A stretch of 16,540 bases of DNA, from assembly GCA_964439135.1 (NCBI GenBank), contig CAYTNN010000093.1, positions 1 through 16,540 on the forward strand, read 5' to 3'. Under the pieces are notes generated by a model. It was not told where the DNA came from, did no database searches, and saw only the letters and a program-made list of their open reading frames with translations. Below are positions 13,907-16,540 of the stretch, in pieces. Source of the stretch: JAFGPJ01 sp964439135 (lineage in GTDB: Bacteria > Planctomycetota > Phycisphaerae > Sedimentisphaerales > Anaerobacaceae). How positions within the stretch are numbered: the stretch's first letter is position 1; each line of letters starts with the position of its first letter. The position numbers were made by a program, and so were the translations under genes.

Positions 13907-15073
13907 ATGGCAGGAAAGACATGTTGGCTTAGTAACTCCGTGGTTACATTTCTTTTGGTAGCTGGTTTGTCCATGCCGAGTTCGATTGCTGCGGATGCTG
14001 CTGAGGTCACGACGATGACTTATCAGCAGGCTAAGCAAAGAGTGCCTGATCGCCAGATCCCCAAATTCTGGATTGGCGACGTCACGGGCCTTTCGGGGCG
14101 TTTCGAAAAACTCACTGAAGGCAATGTCAGGACAATAGCGATATCTCCCGGCGGCAGGCCGATGCATCTGGTCACTTTCGGCCGGAAAGAAAAGCTCGGG
14201 CACAAAGCCAACTTCAATTCCGCCATCGGGGGCAGAGAGCCAGCCGCGTATATTGACAAGCCGGCGAGGAAAAAGCCCGTAATCCTTTTCGTAGGCCCCG
14301 TGCACGGTGCCGAAGTCGAAGCCCTGACAGGTTTGGTTAACTTCATAAACATCATGGAGAGCGGCCAAGACCTGCGGGGAAAACCGCACGCGGAACTTCG
14401 CGCCCTCGGCGAGCAGTGCCGGCTGCTGATCATACCGGAAGGCAATCCCGATGGAATTGCACGTTTCGAGCCTCGCAGTCTCTGCGGCATGGAAGGTAAT
14501 GACCTTCGCTTCTGGGGCCAGGGTACCTGGAGCGACGATACTTTCTGCGGCTGGCCCCAGAGTAAACGCCGGCACCCGATGGCCGGTGACGACGTCGGAT
14601 TCTTAGGCTGCTATTTCAACGACAAGGGTATCAATCCCATGCACGATGAATTCTTCGACCCGATGGGGCCCGAAGCACCGGCTATTTTGAAGGTCGCCGC
14701 TGAGGAAGGGCCCGATCTGGCCGTCTCGCTCCACAGCCATGAGAATAAGCCGGCAGTCTTACGCCCTGCTTACGTCACCGTCGAAATCCAGCAGGATATT
14801 CGCTCGCTGGCGGAGACGTGCTATGGAATTCTTGCCGAACGCGATTTGCCTCACGGGGGGCTTTTCGAAGCCAAACCTGAAGGCGGCGGCAATCCCAGCC
14901 CGTTCAATCTTACAAGTGCCCTGTACCACGTCAGCGGTGCAAGTTCGTTTACGTTCGAATGTCCCCACGGGCTGAAAGATGGCTGCCGGGTGAGCTTCGA
15001 TCAGATTCTCGATATACAACTTTCACTTTATGAGGCAATGCTGCGACATGAAATTGAAAAGAAGAAACTTTAG
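13907..15073 (+). CDS. Exported M14 zinc carboxypeptidase-like protein
   Basis: The 388-residue protein has a signal peptide (hydrophobic ~11-28, cleavage near AAD at 28-30). It shows the M14 layout. The zinc ligands are H133 and E136 in PVHGAEVEA. NPDGIARF at 180-187 fits the substrate-binding loop. The third ligand is His 276 or 278 in SLHSHENKP, and the catalytic Glu is E351 in SFTFECPHG. It should cleave C-terminal residues, amidated sugars or peptide side chains outside the cytoplasm; M14 relatives also act as deacylases, so the substrate is open. AAGGGG (13896-13901) lies 5 nt before the ATG. It sits 33 nt after the glycoside hydrolase and overlaps the next gene by 26 nt. This suggests one transcript and a joint role in processing a peptide-bearing or glycoprotein-linked polysaccharide (inference). 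Confidence 0.8.
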   Translation: MAGKTCWLSNSVVTFLLVAGLSMPSSIAADAAEVTTMTYQQAKQRVPDRQIPKFWIGDVTGLSGRFEKLTEGNVRTIAISPGGRPMHLVTFGRKEKLGHKANFNSAIGGREPAAYIDKPARKKPVILFVGPVHGAEVEALTGLVNFINIMESGQDLRGKPHAELRALGEQCRLLIIPEGNPDGIARFEPRSLCGMEGNDLRFWGQGTWSDDTFCGWPQSKRRHPMAGDDVGFLGCYFNDKGINPMHDEFFDPMGPEAPAILKVAAEEGPDLAVSLHSHENKPAVLRPAYVTVEIQQDIRSLAETCYGILAERDLPHGGLFEAKPEGGGNPSPFNLTSALYHVSGASSFTFECPHGLKDGCRVSFDQILDIQLSLYEAMLRHEIEKKKL

Positions 15074-16540
15074 ACATGATTTTTTCAAGAGTTTGACCAG
15101 TATCCTGCTTGTGTTGCTGATGCTCGCAGCCGCTTCGGCTCAAGAGCAAACAGTTAAACTGGACCAGCGCCCTGCCGAGCCTGGCGAATGGGGCTACCAC
15201 CCTGCCGCTGATTCGGTCTCGCAGGTCAATCCACCGAGCTTTAGCTGGCGGCCCCAGGCCGGCGTGACGTGGGAGATTGAGTGTTCTAATGACGCTGAGT
15301 TTAAAAAGATCGAATACCGGGTGGGTGATTTGGAATTCAACGTGCATTGCCCGCCCCGGACTTTTGAGCCGGGGACATATACATGGCGCTACCGCGGCAA
15401 AGACAAGAACGGCGTGAATACGAACTGGAGCACGGCACGAACTTTCACGATTGCCGGCGACGCCTCGGAAATGCCGCTGCCGGCTCGCGATGAGCTTATC
15501 GCACGGATACCGAAAAGCCATCCACGATTATTCATGCGCCCGGAGAATCTCGGCCGGCTGCGGGAGCTGGCTGCGGGCAAAATGAAGCCGCAGTACGACC
15601 GGCTTGTAAGAGAATGCGATAGAATTATGACTCGCCCCCCTGCTACCGCCGAGCCGCCTAAGTATCCGGAGGGTACTATCCGCAACAGCGACCCCTGGCG
15701 TGAGATATGGTGGGGAAATCGGACCTATACTATTCGGGCGCTAAACGGTGCCGCCACTCTCGCGTTTACCCGGCTGATCGGCGGGCCGGAGAAGTACGGC
15801 ATCGAGGCCAAACAAATCCTGCTCGAATGCGCCAAATGGGACCCCAAAGGCAGCACAGGCTATCGCTATAACGATGAGGCCGGCATGCCTTACAATTACT
15901 ATTTTTCTCGCACGTACACATTCGTTAACGATTTGCTGAGCGAGGAAGAGAAAAATATCTGCCGGGATGTGATGAAAATCCGCGGCGAGGAAATGTACCA
16001 GCACCTCTGCCCGCGTCACCTGTGGCGGCCGTATTCGAGCCACTGGAACAGAGCGTGGCATTTTCTCGGCGAGGTAGGTATTGCTTTTATGGGCGAGGTC
16101 GACGGCGCCGATGACTGGGTCTGGTTCGCAACCAATGTGTTCTTCAACGTCTATCCGGTCTGGAGCGATGACGACGGCGGCTGGCACGAGGGCTCATCCT
16201 ACTGGGCCAGCTATCAGAACCGTTTCACATGGTGGGCCGATGTGATGCGAGAGGCAATGGGGATCAACGCTTTCAACAAACCGTTCTACTCGCAGGCCGG
16301 CTACTACCCGATGTACCTTATGCCGCCCGGCAAAATTGGCGGCGGCTTCGGCGACTTGACTGCAAGACGCACAGCAAAGAGTAATGTGCCGCTGGTCAGC
16401 ACTTTTGCCGCACAGGCCCAGAACGGGCACTGGCAATGGTACGTCGAGCAGCTTGGCGGCCCCGAGCCTGCCGACGGCTATATCGGTTTTATCCGCGGCG
16501 ACCTGCCCAAAGTCCAGGCGACGCCGCCCGATGACCTGCC
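15048..16540 (+). CDS. Exported heparinase II-like / DUF4962 protein, 3' end outside the window
   Basis: The reading frame is open to the window end (497 codons seen). The N-terminus MKLKRRNF... is basic, followed by a hydrophobic segment SILLVLLMLAAASA and probable cleavage after A31; RRNF is vaguely Tat-like but Sec export is more likely. A beta-sandwich region (~35-140) with WxxxPxAGVTWEIECSNDAEF and FEPGTYTWRYRGKD resembles the Ig-like front domain. HPRLFMRPENLGRLR (~163-177) and the following alpha-helical part (SSHWNRAWHFLGEVGIAFMG, WSDDDGGWHEGSSYWASY with H380) match DUF4962/heparinase II (alpha/alpha)-toroid proteins. Relatives are polysaccharide lyases that cleave uronate-containing glycans by beta-elimination. 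The missing C-terminal beta-domain prevents a firm class. The start overlaps the peptidase gene by 26 nt without a clear ribosome site, pointing to translational coupling. Confidence 0.8.
   Translation, partial: MKLKRRNFRHDFFKSLTSILLVLLMLAAASAQEQTVKLDQRPAEPGEWGYHPAADSVSQVNPPSFSWRPQAGVTWEIECSNDAEFKKIEYRVGDLEFNVHCPPRTFEPGTYTWRYRGKDKNGVNTNWSTARTFTIAGDASEMPLPARDELIARIPKSHPRLFMRPENLGRLRELAAGKMKPQYDRLVRECDRIMTRPPATAEPPKYPEGTIRNSDPWREIWWGNRTYTIRALNGAATLAFTRLIGGPEKYGIEAKQILLECAKWDPKGSTGYRYNDEAGMPYNYYFSRTYTFVNDLLSEEEKNICRDVMKIRGEEMYQHLCPRHLWRPYSSHWNRAWHFLGEVGIAFMGEVDGADDWVWFATNVFFNVYPVWSDDDGGWHEGSSYWASYQNRFTWWADVMREAMGINAFNKPFYSQAGYYPMYLMPPGKIGGGFGDLTARRTAKSNVPLVSTFAAQAQNGHWQWYVEQLGGPEPADGYIGFIRGDLPKVQATPPDDL

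Noticed and set aside
13814..14575. 253-aa antisense ORF across the glycosidase-peptidase junction
   Set aside because: It overlaps two supported genes and carries no recognisable domain.

Overview
The window most likely comes from a Planctomycetota chromosome, probably a Phycisphaerae/Sedimentisphaerales-like lineage or an uncultured relative. I infer this from a lone prepilin-type protein with a C-terminal H-X9-DG motif, secreted polysaccharide-degrading enzymes of types common in that phylum, a secreted Gln/Gly-rich protein, and many short palindromic repeats between genes. No rRNA gene, tRNA gene or CRISPR array was seen, so the taxonomy is an inference.

Layout. (1) 1-1815: an AT-rich minus-strand gene of an unrecognised family (216-1766) with a C-terminal winged-helix-like region. 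Its ribosome binding site lies inside a perfect 14-bp hairpin, as in some insertion sequences. (2) 1816-5119: ileS with an unusual leader. A 20-codon ORF (2025-2087) carries five consecutive isoleucine codons and is followed 22 nt later by a perfect intrinsic terminator (2110-2148). This looks like ribosome-mediated transcription attenuation of isoleucyl-tRNA synthetase. A second promoter-like sequence lies between the terminator and ileS. (3) 5120-6419: a spacer with two oppositely oriented palindromic repeats, then a prepilin-like gene. (4) 6420-9904: a minus-strand methyltransferase that may be translated from a leaderless mRNA, a secreted Gln/Gly-rich protein, a structured convergent spacer holding a remnant of a glycosyltransferase 3' end, and a GT9 heptosyltransferase-like gene. 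(5) 9905-16540: five same-strand genes with small gaps or overlaps. They encode a NUDIX hydrolase, dihydroorotate dehydrogenase catalytic subunit (pyrD), a two-catalytic-fold glycoside hydrolase fusion, an M14-type metallopeptidase-like protein, and a heparinase II-like/DUF4962 protein cut by the window end.

How the genes work together. The last three genes are all predicted to be exported and form a polysaccharide-degradation locus, perhaps for uronate-containing or glycoprotein-linked glycans. The pyrD-NUDIX pair is housekeeping and may share the same transcript. At least five copies of a dispersed palindrome with a CCTAC tail occur, and one copy supplies the last codons of the NUDIX gene. 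The most notable system is the isoleucine-rich leader plus terminator in front of ileS.
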